From Bin5 sp965261695 (GTDB lineage: Bacteria; Chloroflexota; Anaerolineae; Caldilineales; Caldilineaceae), in the NCBI GenBank assembly GCA_965261695.1, contig OZ253474.1, positions 4,216,001-4,280,000 of the forward strand: DNA of 64,000 bases. Reading direction: 5' to 3'. A program made the translations under genes and the position numbers. Below the pieces are notes generated by a model, which was given only the letters and a program-made list of their open reading frames with translations, was not told the origin of the DNA and made no database searches. Shown piece by piece: positions 34,370 to 44,467 of this stretch (the stretch's first letter is position 1; each line of letters begins with the position of its first letter).

Positions 34370-34891
34370 CTATCCACCTGAACTGTCTTCTGGAGGCTGA
34401 AGAGGCTGCTCCAAAGGGGACAAAAGTTGAGATGAAGATTGATTCTTCCTGCTGAAGACAAATACTCCTGCCAAGAGTGCCAAACCCCCTGCGCCGATGA
34501 TGCTCCCAAATATAGGGGAGCCGAGAATAGATGCTATGATTCCTCAGACAAGCCCAACCAATGCTAGGACAAAGCCGAAGACCTGACCTCTCTTTTCGAG
34601 GTTCTGATTAGTCTGGATGATTTCTTTGTTACTGGCAATGATCTCTTTTTCGACAGCGTGATCATGGGATAATTGCTTGTCAGCGACTTCAAAGAAACGC
34701 TTGGGAAACTCCGGGTCAATCTCGGCATATTCCTTCATTAGGGCGGGAGGGGGAATTGGTCCTGAGAACAAAGAAGCCGAAATTGCTTGGGGAAGCTCTA
34801 TTCGATTCTCGATCTGATCAGGAATCGAGATAACATCTTCTTCAGGGGCTGGGACAGGAAGGGCGGCTGGAGGCTTGTCTTCTTCAGACAA
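34370..34891 (-). pseudogene. DUF2335 membrane protein interrupted by an in-frame TGA
   Basis: The 115-residue N-terminal part contains FSGPIPPPALMKEY, FFEVADKQLSHDH and a membrane segment ending VLALVGLV, typical of DUF2335. A TGA at 34544-34546 interrupts this segment, but the same frame continues for 57 codons to TAG at 34370 with GIIASILGSPIF and GAGGLALLAGVFVFSRK, the expected second helix and basic end. One substitution therefore truncates an otherwise intact protein. The likely start is TTG 34891 after TAAGGAG. No feature suggests selenocysteine. Function of DUF2335 is unknown. Confidence 0.8.
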
Positions 34892-34898
34892 AGAGTAG

Positions 34899-35183
34899 CT
34901 ACTCCTTAGTCATCTGAATTGGTCTGTTCCAGAACTGGGCGACCCGTCTGCTGGTTTCGGAAAACGAACCCACTTTGCTGCGCGTTATCATGGGAGGAGT
35001 ATCAGGCATCAACACAACGATAGAGCCTGCCCCTCGAATGAACGATTGGATCCGCTTCTTCTTTGTGTTGTGAAGCCTCTCGAATTTGTGAACGCGTCGA
35101 GGCTCAGAACTCAATCTTGGTCGTCGCATATCCATTCCCCGCGTAGGAACAATCAAGGTGCGGGCGTCGGTCAACAACTGCAT
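34899..35183 (-). CDS. Hypothetical basic protein upstream of the DUF2335 gene (94 aa)
   Basis: Small, Arg/Lys-rich frame with ATG at 35183. It ends 7 bp before the DUF2335 start, and its stop overlaps that gene's ribosome site, as for an operon pair. No family was recognised and no strong ribosome site precedes it. Internal segments such as PMITRSKVGSFSETSRRVAQ have no recognised motif. It lies within the 1.06-kb stretch bounded by the 40-bp repeat, so it may have arrived with the DUF2335 gene. Confidence 0.45.
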   Translation of the reverse strand: MQLLTDARTLIVPTRGMDMRRPRLSSEPRRVHKFERLHNTKKKRIQSFIRGAGSIVVLMPDTPPMITRSKVGSFSETSRRVAQFWNRPIQMTKE

Positions 35184-35321
35184 ATAATTTCTGCATTTCT
35201 ATACAATCACTATATCACTACGTCTGAAAGGCTCCCAATCCCTCGCCGAAGTGCAACCAATCGAATCTGGGCCATTCCACGATTCGACATGCCTTCTACT
35301 TCTGCCACCTTTAACCCTTCC

Positions 35322-35361
35322 CGTCATGCCGCTCCCTCCTCGGACGGCGGCTCAAGCGCAA
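35322..35361. repeat. 40-bp direct repeat, right copy
   Basis: Right-hand copy of the 38/40 direct repeat with 34265-34304. It covers the 3' end and stop codon of the methyltransferase gene. Confidence 0.85.
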
Positions 35362-36244
35362 ACTGCGCGAAATGGAAAAACTCCGTCGGCACAAAGTCGG
35401 TGCGCTCGCCCAGGTAGCGTCGCCCTTGCTCTTCGGGTGGCATCATCTCCACCTCCTTGTAGCCGTGCCTGGCCATCAAATCGCTCAACGACTGCGGCGT
35501 GAAATCGGTCAGCATCGGCTCTCCCCGGCGCGCCACAAAGGCTTCCATCTTTTCGACAAGCGTTCTCCATTCAAAAGACATCATGTGCTTGGCGACCTTG
35601 AAGTCGAAGGTGACACGGCTTCCAGGCGCGGAAATCGCCGCGATGCGGTCCAGCGTATCGCGGATGGCCTCCTGGGTGAGGTAGTAGGTTACGCCTAACC
35701 AGGAGTAGAACGCCGGCGCCTGCGAGTCAAAACCGGCTTTCGCCAACTCCTCGTCAAGGCGTTCGTTCTCAAAGTCCACCGGTACAAAGGTGAGATTTGG
35801 GGGGATGCTCCCGTTCGCCTTCAAGACGTTCTTCCGCTTCACTTCCTGAGTGGCGGGGTGATCCACCTCAAACACGCGCAACTGGTCAGCCAGGTCTTTG
35901 CGCCGCAGCGCAAATGTATCATGCCCAGCGCCGAGAATCACATACTGGTTGACGCCTGACTGTATTGCCTCGACCAGTTGATCCTCCGTATAGCGCGACC
36001 GCAGCACAATCTCCGGGTAAACGGGGCGGTAGACGCCCATAATCACATCACCGACCAGCCACTTGAACAGCCTGAACCTTGCCACCGCATACCAAAAGGG
36101 CGTCAGCATCTGCAACGCATAGGTGTCCTCGAAAATCGGAGAGTCATCCCAGCGCAGATGTGCTGCGCGGATGGTCGCCACCAACACGGCTGTCTTACTC
36201 GTGCTCTTGGAGAGCTTGCGAGCTGGATTCTGCCTGGTTGTCAT
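35324..36244 (-). CDS. Class I SAM-dependent methyltransferase, TIGR00027/LCMT family (306 aa)
   Basis: S-adenosylmethionine-dependent methyltransferase related to leucine carboxyl methyltransferases and mycobacterial TIGR00027 proteins. SAM-site landmarks are YVILGAGHDTFALR, RVFEVDHPATQEVKRK (Asp for the adenosine) and FVPVDFEN; SWLGVTYYLTQEAI is also characteristic. ATG at 36244. The C-terminus (FALEPPSEEGAA) carries the 40-bp repeat described separately. The methyl acceptor is unknown. Confidence 0.85.
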   Translation of the reverse strand: MTTRQNPARKLSKSTSKTAVLVATIRAAHLRWDDSPIFEDTYALQMLTPFWYAVARFRLFKWLVGDVIMGVYRPVYPEIVLRSRYTEDQLVEAIQSGVNQYVILGAGHDTFALRRKDLADQLRVFEVDHPATQEVKRKNVLKANGSIPPNLTFVPVDFENERLDEELAKAGFDSQAPAFYSWLGVTYYLTQEAIRDTLDRIAAISAPGSRVTFDFKVAKHMMSFEWRTLVEKMEAFVARRGEPMLTDFTPQSLSDLMARHGYKEVEMMPPEEQGRRYLGERTDFVPTEFFHFAQFALEPPSEEGAA

Positions 36245-36493
36245 GGTGTCAGGTCTCCTTGTCTGCGCAGGGCGCTACCATACATGTGTATGATTCGCCG
36301 CTGGATTCAGCGCGCATCGTGCAGGATTGAAGCCCTTGCTTGAAGTCGTAACAGGAGATATTGTTATAGTAACATACAGAAAGCGCTGTATTCAAACCAA
36401 AGCCAAAATTCGCCGCGACGACGGATGTGAACTGTTCAGAATCAGGGGCAGCCACGCCTTGATTGCTCAACCAATTCGCCAGGAGGACAACCG

Positions 36494-37516
36494 ATGAGCA
36501 GCATACCACAAAGAGAGATCGGCAGTACGAGGACATGCGTCACCGAGTTCGGGTTGGGCACCGCCCCGTTGGGCGACCTGTTCGCCGCGCTCAGCGAGGT
36601 GGAAGCGCAGGCGGTATTGCAGGCCGCCTGGGATGTGGGCGTGCGCTATTTCGACACGTCCCCCTTCTACGGCAACGGCAAGAGCGAACACCGCGTCGGC
36701 CATTTCCTGCGCCAGCAGCCGCGTCAGGAGTTCGTACTCTCGACCAAAGTCGGGCGCGTTTTCCATGCCGCGCACGCCCCGAAATGCTTCGAGAGCGACG
36801 ATTTCGTGGGCGCTCTGCCATTCGACTTTACTGTCGATTACAGCTATGACGGCATCATGCGCTCATACGAGGACAGTCTGCATCGGCTCAGCCTGCCCTC
36901 CATCGATCTGTTGGTAATCCACGATCTGGACTTTTACTTCTACAAGACCGAGGCGCGCGTCAATGCCTACCTCTCGCAGCTCTTTACCAGCGGTTGGCGC
37001 GCACTCGACGAACTGCGCCGTTACGGGCTGGTCAAAGGCGTGGGCGCCGGCATCAATGAACTGGGAATGATTCCCCGCTTTCTCGATCTGGTGGAGTTGG
37101 ACTTCTTTCTCGTAGCCCGCGGGTACAACCTGCTGACGCAGGCGATGCTGGCCGAGGAGTTCCCTCTTTGCGCCCAAAATGGCATCAGCGTCATCATCGG
37201 CGCCGTCTTCGCATCGGGGATTCTGGCTACCGGCGCGGTGCCCGGCGCCCGCTACTTCTACGCGCCCGCGTCCCAGGAGTTGATGGACAAGACCGACCGC
37301 ATCGAGCAGATCTGCCAGCGCTATCAGACGCCGCTGCCCTGCGCCGCCCTCCAATTCTTGCTGGCAAATCCAAATGTGGCGGCCATCATTCCCGGCGCGC
37401 TGGAAGCGGCCCACGTACAGGCCAACCATGGCCTGCTCCAACAGCCGATTCCGGAAGACCTGTGGAATACGCTAAAATCCGAGGGGCTTCTTCAGGAGGA
37501 TGCGCCCACGCCCTGA
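36494..37516 (+). CDS. Aldo/keto reductase family protein (340 aa)
   Basis: NAD(P)-dependent aldo/keto reductase resembling L-fucose/D-threo-aldose 1-dehydrogenases and pyridoxal 4-dehydrogenase. FGLGTAPLG, the catalytic Asp/Tyr in YFDTSPFYGNGKSEHRVG, LSTKVGR (Lys) and LLVIHDLD (His) form the AKR signature; ALQFLLANPNVAAIIPGA contacts the cofactor. ATG 36494 follows AGGAGGACAACCG. It converges with nuoN, leaving only 4 bp between stop codons. It is divergent from the methyltransferase gene. Confidence 0.92.
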   Translation: MSSIPQREIGSTRTCVTEFGLGTAPLGDLFAALSEVEAQAVLQAAWDVGVRYFDTSPFYGNGKSEHRVGHFLRQQPRQEFVLSTKVGRVFHAAHAPKCFESDDFVGALPFDFTVDYSYDGIMRSYEDSLHRLSLPSIDLLVIHDLDFYFYKTEARVNAYLSQLFTSGWRALDELRRYGLVKGVGAGINELGMIPRFLDLVELDFFLVARGYNLLTQAMLAEEFPLCAQNGISVIIGAVFASGILATGAVPGARYFYAPASQELMDKTDRIEQICQRYQTPLPCAALQFLLANPNVAAIIPGALEAAHVQANHGLLQQPIPEDLWNTLKSEGLLQEDAPTP

Positions 37517-37520
37517 TCGC

Positions 37521-39035
37521 CTACGGCACAACCGAAAGCAACTGGCTGGAAGCGTTGCTAACCAATTTGAGCACCGCGCTGGGGTAGACCCCGATCCAAA
37601 TCGTGGCAACTGTGCAGATGAGAAGACTCGTTTGCAGCGCCATCGGCACATCCAAGGCTACTGCCTCGTCTTCCTGGGTGAAGAACATCGTCCGCACCAC
37701 CCGCAGATAGTAGAAGGCGCCGATACCGGCATTGATCATGCCAACCGCGGCCAGCCAGAAATATTGGCGTTGAATGGCCGCGCCGAAGACATAGAATTTA
37801 CCGAAAAAGCCCCCGGTCGCGGGGATGCCGGTCAGACTGAGCAGGAAGATAGTAAACATGACCGCCAGCCACGGCGCCCGCTTGATCAACCCCTGGTAGG
37901 CGCTGATATGCGTGCTGTCGACCGCCTCTTCCAACGCCATAACCACCAGAAACGCGCCCACGTTCGTGAACAGATAGACGAAGAGATAGAGCAGCACACC
38001 GTTGAGACCGTCCATCGCGCTCGGCGAGGTTGACGTCACCGCCACCAGCCCCATCAGGATGTAACCGGCCTGGGCCACGGAACTATAGGCCAACATGCGT
38101 TTGACGCTGTTCTGGCGTAACGCGGCCAGATTGCCCAACGTCATCGTGATGATGCTGAACGCTGCCAGCACAGGCACCCAGTTGACCTGGAACGAGGCCA
38201 TGCCCACAACGAAAAAGCGGGCCAGCACGGCGAAGGCCGCAGCCTTCGAGGCCGTGGAGAGGTAGGTGGCGACCGGCGTGGGCGAGCCGTCGTAAGTGTC
38301 CGGCACCCATTGGTAGAACGGCGCCAGGCTCGCCTTGAATCCCAGCCCCGCCAGCACCAGAAGCATCGCCGGCAGGGCGGCAAAGGCCAACCCGCTGACC
38401 TCCTGCGAATCACCGAGGATCTCGCTGAAAGCGGCCGCGATGTCCTGAATGTACAGCGAGCCGGTAGCCCCGTAGAGCAGACTGATACCGTAGAGCATCA
38501 CCGCCGAGGCGACCGACCCGTAAAGGAAATACTTCAGCCCGGCCTCATTGCTGCGACGGTTCTCGCGTAGGAACCCGGCCAGCATATAGCTCGTGATTGA
38601 CAGGAACTCGATCGCGAGGTAGACCAGCACAAGATTGTTGGCGCTGGCGGCAATGCTCATCGCCAGGCTGACCATCAGGAAAAAAGTCCAGAACTCGCCC
38701 TGCTTGTCCGAGCGGCGATTCATGTAGCGCCCGCCGGCGATGGCCGTTAGAATCATGCCGGAGAAGACCGTGACCTTGATGAAACTACCGAAGTTGTCGA
38801 TGGACATCATCGAGAAGGCAACCTTCGGCACCGCTTCCGGATTGGAGATATCGGAAATGTCCAGTTGCAGAATTGCTGCAACCAGGGCCGCGCTCAGGAA
38901 TAGGGACGCCAGCGCCATGTAGCTCAGCCCCGACTTCTTGCTCACGCCGGGGTCGTAGGCCACGTCAAGACAGAAAATGAACAGGGCGCCGGTTAGTAGT
39001 ATGATTTCGGGTGCGATGAAGCCTAAGTCGCCCAC
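37521..39035 (-). CDS. nuoN: NADH-quinone oxidoreductase subunit N, cluster 1 (504 aa)
   Basis: Antiporter-like membrane subunit of respiratory complex I with about fourteen helices. Blocks: ASANNLVLVYLAIEFLSI (helix-5 Glu), LKYFLYGSVASAVMLYG, LGFKASLAPFYQWVPDTYDGSPTPV and MLAYSSVAQAGYILMGL. Last gene of the leftward membrane-arm cluster, 21 bp after nuoM. It has no terminator before the convergent reductase gene. Confidence 0.95.
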   Translation of the reverse strand: MGDLGFIAPEIILLTGALFIFCLDVAYDPGVSKKSGLSYMALASLFLSAALVAAILQLDISDISNPEAVPKVAFSMMSIDNFGSFIKVTVFSGMILTAIAGGRYMNRRSDKQGEFWTFFLMVSLAMSIAASANNLVLVYLAIEFLSITSYMLAGFLRENRRSNEAGLKYFLYGSVASAVMLYGISLLYGATGSLYIQDIAAAFSEILGDSQEVSGLAFAALPAMLLVLAGLGFKASLAPFYQWVPDTYDGSPTPVATYLSTASKAAAFAVLARFFVVGMASFQVNWVPVLAAFSIITMTLGNLAALRQNSVKRMLAYSSVAQAGYILMGLVAVTSTSPSAMDGLNGVLLYLFVYLFTNVGAFLVVMALEEAVDSTHISAYQGLIKRAPWLAVMFTIFLLSLTGIPATGGFFGKFYVFGAAIQRQYFWLAAVGMINAGIGAFYYLRVVRTMFFTQEDEAVALDVPMALQTSLLICTVATIWIGVYPSAVLKLVSNASSQLLSVVP

Positions 39036-39056
39036 GGATTGTTCTCCATTCAGATA

Positions 39057-40655
<1,599 letters not shown>

Positions 40656-40709
40656 GAAGCCGTCTCCACGCAAAGTTCTGGGAAGTTAAGAAGAGAGTCG
40701 TCCGACTCC

Positions 40710-42968
40710 TTAAACCAGTGTCAATATCATCGGCAGCACGTTCAGGAAAAGCCACACGGCCAGGATCAACATGCCGAACAGCAGATAGGTCTGCACGCGG
40801 CCGTCCTGCAACATGCGGGCGATGCGCCCGGCTTGATCTGAGACCCTGCCGACACCGTCCACGAAGCCGTCCACCACGAATCGATCAAAGGCGGATGTAA
40901 GTTCGCTGAAGCGGATCGCCAGCCGACCGACGCCATTTACGATCCAGTCGATGACCCACTCGCGGTCGAAAAGGGCCAGGAAGCGGCTCAGCCACATCGT
41001 GAACAGCACGATCGTGCCATTGTACAGCTCGTCGATCCAGTACTTGCGGTGCCACATCCACCAGATCGGTCCGAGCAGGCGGGCGACCGGATCCGTCTGC
41101 CCCTCCTTCAATCCCTTGCCATAGACCAGGTAGCCGGCGCCAAGGCCGCCCAGCGCCACAATCAGCGATACGGCCAGCGGCATGAAATGGAAGGCCGGAT
41201 GGTGCGGATGCAGGTGCATGGACTCCATATAGGGTTCGAGGAACTGCTCGATCCAGTTCGGAACCAGGCCGCCCAGCCCCGGGAATGAAGATGGAATGCC
41301 GAACCAGCCGGCGCCGATGGCAAAGATGCTGATCAGAATAAGCGGGATCGTCATGCTGGCCACGCTCTCCGGCGCATGCGAAGCCCCATCGGAACGCGCC
41401 TGCCCCAGGAAAGTCAGCCCAATCTGGCGCATCGTGTAGAAGGCAGTTAGAAAGGCCGCCAGCGCCAGTGTCCAGAAAACCCACTGGTGGTTGCCATCCC
41501 ACGCGACCGCCAGAATTTCATCCTTCGACCAGAAACCGGCCGTGACGAGCGGGAAGCCGGACAAGGCCAGACCGCCGATGATGAACGTCCAGCCGGTGCG
41601 CGGCATCCGCCCCAGCAGGCCGCCCATGTTGCGCATGTCCTGGGCGTTCTCACTGTCCAGCACGCCATCGGCGCGGCGTACGATATGCTCTCCGTTATGA
41701 GAGAGGCCATGCTGATCAGCCTCTTCGCCGTCTCCTGCGGCATGATCGTCGTCCTCATGCTCGTGCGCGTGATGAAAACCATGCTCGACACCGTGAATCA
41801 CGCTGCCGGAACCGAGGAACAGGAGCGCCTTGAAGAAGGCGTGGGTCAACAGGTGGAAGAGCGCGGCCACGTATGCCCCCATCCCGATTGCCGCCACCAT
41901 ATAGCCGAGCTGCGAGATCGTAGAGTAGGCCAGCACCCGTTTGATGTCCCACTGTGCCACGGCGATCGTGGCCGCAAAGAGAGCGGTAAATGCGCCGATA
42001 AAGGCGACGAACTGGAGCGTCCCGCCGGAGACTTCACCGGAGAACTCGTAGATCGGGAACATGCGTACCAGCAGGAAGACACCTGCCGAAACCATCGTTG
42101 CCGCGTGGATCATGGCGCTGACAGGCGTCGGGCCTTCCATCGCATCCGGTAGCCAGACGTGCAGCGGGAACTGGGCGCTCTTGCCAATCGCGCCGCAGAA
42201 AATCAGCACGCCAATCAGCGAAATCCAGTGGACTTCGCCCAAAACGGGCAAATTGACCAGCGAATGGGCCAGTTGGTCCAGATTGTGTTCTGTGAACAGT
42301 TCGCTGAAACGCAGGCTGCTCGGCTCGCTGCGCACATAGAGCAGGATCAAGCCGATCATGAGGAGAGCGTCGCCGATGCGGGTCGCAATGAACGCCTTCA
42401 CCGCCGCCGCCCTGGCCGACGCCTTTTCATACCAGAAGCCGATGAGGAGGTAGCTGCACAGCCCCATCACCTCCCAGAAGACAAAGAACTGCAGCAAATT
42501 GTTGGCGATGACCAGCCCCAACATACCGGTCGCGAACAGGCAGATATAGGCCATGAACCGGCTGTAGCGGGGATCTTTGCCCTGCGCGTACGCGGCTGGA
42601 TACTGCGCTGCACGCAGATGGCCGGGGAAGCTCATGTAGCCGCTGGAGTAGATAAAGATCATCAACACCAGGAACGGCACCATGAAGAGCATAAGCGCAT
42701 TGGCCGGGTCCACCGCATAGCCGATGACGAACTCCGTGCTGCCGGTGGGGATCGTGTAGATCGCCTCGTCGACCGGGTGTTCGCCGAAATTGTCGCGGAA
42801 GAAGGATGCGAAGGCGATGCCCCATCCCAGCGCGCAACTGATGAGAGCGGCGCCGATCGCAGTCAGCGCGCTGCCCCGCTTGTTACTGTTGAGAAAGAGT
42901 AGAATCGCCAGGAATGCCAGGAAGGGAGGAATCGGCACAACCCAGGTGACGCTGAATAATCCTTCCAT
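40710..42968 (-). CDS. nuoL: NADH-quinone oxidoreductase subunit L, cluster 1 (752 aa)
   Basis: Largest antiporter-like subunit, at the tip of the membrane arm. FFVFWEVMGLCSYLLIGFWY, KAFIATRIGD and KSAQFPLHVWLPDAMEGPTPVSAMIHAATMV are hallmarks. An insertion of about 40 residues at 392-432 is rich in His, Asp and Glu (HGFHHAHEHEDDDH). The cluster-2 NuoL lacks it. The C-terminal helix HL region and final transmembrane helix are present. It is 71 bp downstream of the small TPR/membrane gene. Confidence 0.95.
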   Translation of the reverse strand: MEGLFSVTWVVPIPPFLAFLAILLFLNSNKRGSALTAIGAALISCALGWGIAFASFFRDNFGEHPVDEAIYTIPTGSTEFVIGYAVDPANALMLFMVPFLVLMIFIYSSGYMSFPGHLRAAQYPAAYAQGKDPRYSRFMAYICLFATGMLGLVIANNLLQFFVFWEVMGLCSYLLIGFWYEKASARAAAVKAFIATRIGDALLMIGLILLYVRSEPSSLRFSELFTEHNLDQLAHSLVNLPVLGEVHWISLIGVLIFCGAIGKSAQFPLHVWLPDAMEGPTPVSAMIHAATMVSAGVFLLVRMFPIYEFSGEVSGGTLQFVAFIGAFTALFAATIAVAQWDIKRVLAYSTISQLGYMVAAIGMGAYVAALFHLLTHAFFKALLFLGSGSVIHGVEHGFHHAHEHEDDDHAAGDGEEADQHGLSHNGEHIVRRADGVLDSENAQDMRNMGGLLGRMPRTGWTFIIGGLALSGFPLVTAGFWSKDEILAVAWDGNHQWVFWTLALAAFLTAFYTMRQIGLTFLGQARSDGASHAPESVASMTIPLILISIFAIGAGWFGIPSSFPGLGGLVPNWIEQFLEPYMESMHLHPHHPAFHFMPLAVSLIVALGGLGAGYLVYGKGLKEGQTDPVARLLGPIWWMWHRKYWIDELYNGTIVLFTMWLSRFLALFDREWVIDWIVNGVGRLAIRFSELTSAFDRFVVDGFVDGVGRVSDQAGRIARMLQDGRVQTYLLFGMLILAVWLFLNVLPMILTLV

Positions 42969-43038
42969 AAAGTAGACCTCAAGATTGAATGGAAAACAGA
43001 CGATTTGCTGTAGTCAATTCAGGTTGTCTCACGCTGGC

Positions 43039-43392
43039 CTATGTCTCGCCAGAACCCCGTACCAGGTTGGAGGCCGCATAGCCAAGCAGCAAACCGGCGC
43101 ATGCCAGGGCAAGCAGCAACAGATCATTGCTCAGCCCGACCGCGGAACCGACGCCGACTGCGAGGATCGCGCCGGCGAGTGAGAGCACGATTCGGAACGT
43201 CTGCTTTTTCTTCTGTTGGCGGGCCGCTGCCAGCAGCCGCGCCGCGTCCGCGTAGTCCGGCTGGTACTTGACGATCTCTTTAAGCGCATAGACCGCGCCG
43301 ACGTAGTTGCCGCCCGTCATCTTCTCTTGTGCAAGTTGGTAAAGGAAGTCGCACTGCTCTTCAAGCGTCCCCGCCAACTGCTTCTTGACCAT
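43039..43392 (-). CDS. Small TPR-like membrane protein within the nuo cluster (117 aa)
   Basis: Residues about 10-55 resemble one to two TPR helices (LYQLAQEKMTGGNYVGAVYA, LKEIVKYQPDYADAARLLAA), followed by a basic QQKKKQ stretch and two transmembrane helices (about 63-83 and 86-103). ATG 43392 is chosen; a start ten codons earlier is possible. It lies between nuoK and nuoL in the same direction and has no recognised family. The TPR-plus-anchor layout suggests an assembly or docking factor, which is inference. Confidence 0.72.
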   Translation of the reverse strand: MVKKQLAGTLEEQCDFLYQLAQEKMTGGNYVGAVYALKEIVKYQPDYADAARLLAAARQQKKKQTFRIVLSLAGAILAVGVGSAVGLSNDLLLLALACAGLLLGYAASNLVRGSGET

Positions 43393-43456
43393 TATTGTAT
43401 AATTCCCTTTCACCACCCGCATCGCTGCGCTGCCAATTTGGGACGGGGCGAAAGGA

Positions 43457-43771
43457 TTAGCCTGCCAAAATGTCCAACTCGTCCACGTCGATCGTGCGCC
43501 GTTCGCGGTAGACCGCGATGATCAGCGCCAGACCCACGACGGCCTCGGCCGCGGCCAGGCCGATGATCAGCACGGCGAAAACCTGTCCGGTCAGGTCCGC
43601 CATCGGGCCGGCGCCATGACGCCAGAACGCCACCAGGTTGATGTTGGCGGCGTTGAGCATCAGCTCGATCCCCATCAGCATGGCGATGGCATTGCGCCGC
43701 GCCAGCGCGCCGTACAGGCCGCATGAAAACAGGAAGGCGGCGAGCATCAGATACCAACTTAGCGGAACCAT
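43457..43771 (-). CDS. nuoK: NADH-quinone oxidoreductase subunit K, cluster 1 (104 aa)
   Basis: MrpC-like three-helix subunit. Expected glutamates lie in LMGIELMLNAANINLVAFW and AAAEAVVGLALIIAV. Full family length. Upstream nuoJ ends 81 bp before its start; the small TPR gene follows. Confidence 0.95.
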   Translation of the reverse strand: MVPLSWYLMLAAFLFSCGLYGALARRNAIAMLMGIELMLNAANINLVAFWRHGAGPMADLTGQVFAVLIIGLAAAEAVVGLALIIAVYRERRTIDVDELDILAG

Positions 43772-43852
43772 AGGGTCAACCTCAGAGACATGCCTTGGCC
43801 GGAGGCCAGTGATTCAGTACCTGCAGTAGCCATTTGCAACGAGCCGCCGAAG

Positions 43853-44383
43853 CTATCGATCGCGCGCCAGCATCACCGCGCCCACCAGCGCCACCAACAG
43901 CAGCAGCCCCAGCACTTCAAAGGCGATCACGTAGGTGGTTACAAACTCTCTGCCCAGCGCTCCGATCAGCGCCTCGTCCGCCACAACCGGTTCGCCCGTG
44001 GCCGGCCAGGGCGTGGCACGCGCAAAGGCCAACAGCCCCATGAAGAACAACAAGGCGAACAGAGAGGACTTGCCCCACTGGCTGTTCAGCGGCGACGTGC
44101 GCCCGAACATCATGCTGCGCGTGAGCATGATCGCAAACGCAATCAGCATCGCAATCGCGCCGACGTAGACCAGGACCTGACTCACCGCCAGAAACTCGGC
44201 CTCCAGGAAGATGTAAACCCCGGCCACGCCGAAAAAGGTCAGCGTCAGCGCCAGGGCACTGTGGAAAAGGTTGCGGCTCGTCACCACCGCCAGCCCGGCC
44301 ACAGCCGTCAGCAAGGCCACCTGGATGAACACAAACTGTTCAAATGTTGGAATCGGTACCTCTATACCCAACGGAAGCTGCAT
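43853..44383 (-). CDS. nuoJ: NADH-quinone oxidoreductase subunit J, cluster 1 (176 aa)
   Basis: Five-helix membrane subunit next to NuoK. SRNLFHSALALTLTFFGVAG, FLAVSQVLVYVGAIAML and FEVLGLLLLVALVGAVMLARD are typical, including the Tyr/Gly hinge of helix 3 (VYVGAIAMLIAF). ATG 44383 is preferred to the one 21 codons upstream because it begins at the hydrophobic N-terminus. Confidence 0.93.
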   Translation of the reverse strand: MQLPLGIEVPIPTFEQFVFIQVALLTAVAGLAVVTSRNLFHSALALTLTFFGVAGVYIFLEAEFLAVSQVLVYVGAIAMLIAFAIMLTRSMMFGRTSPLNSQWGKSSLFALLFFMGLLAFARATPWPATGEPVVADEALIGALGREFVTTYVIAFEVLGLLLLVALVGAVMLARDR

Positions 44384-44467
44384 GAGAATCCCTGCCTTTG
44401 ATCGTGAATTCCCGGTCTGACGCAACAGGATGAAAAGCCGCCTCAAACCGCAATTCAGTACACCGTT

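Noticed and set aside
34544..34546. Selenocysteine codon
   Set aside because: The position is a hydrophobic membrane segment of a non-redox family, and no SECIS-like hairpin was noticed.
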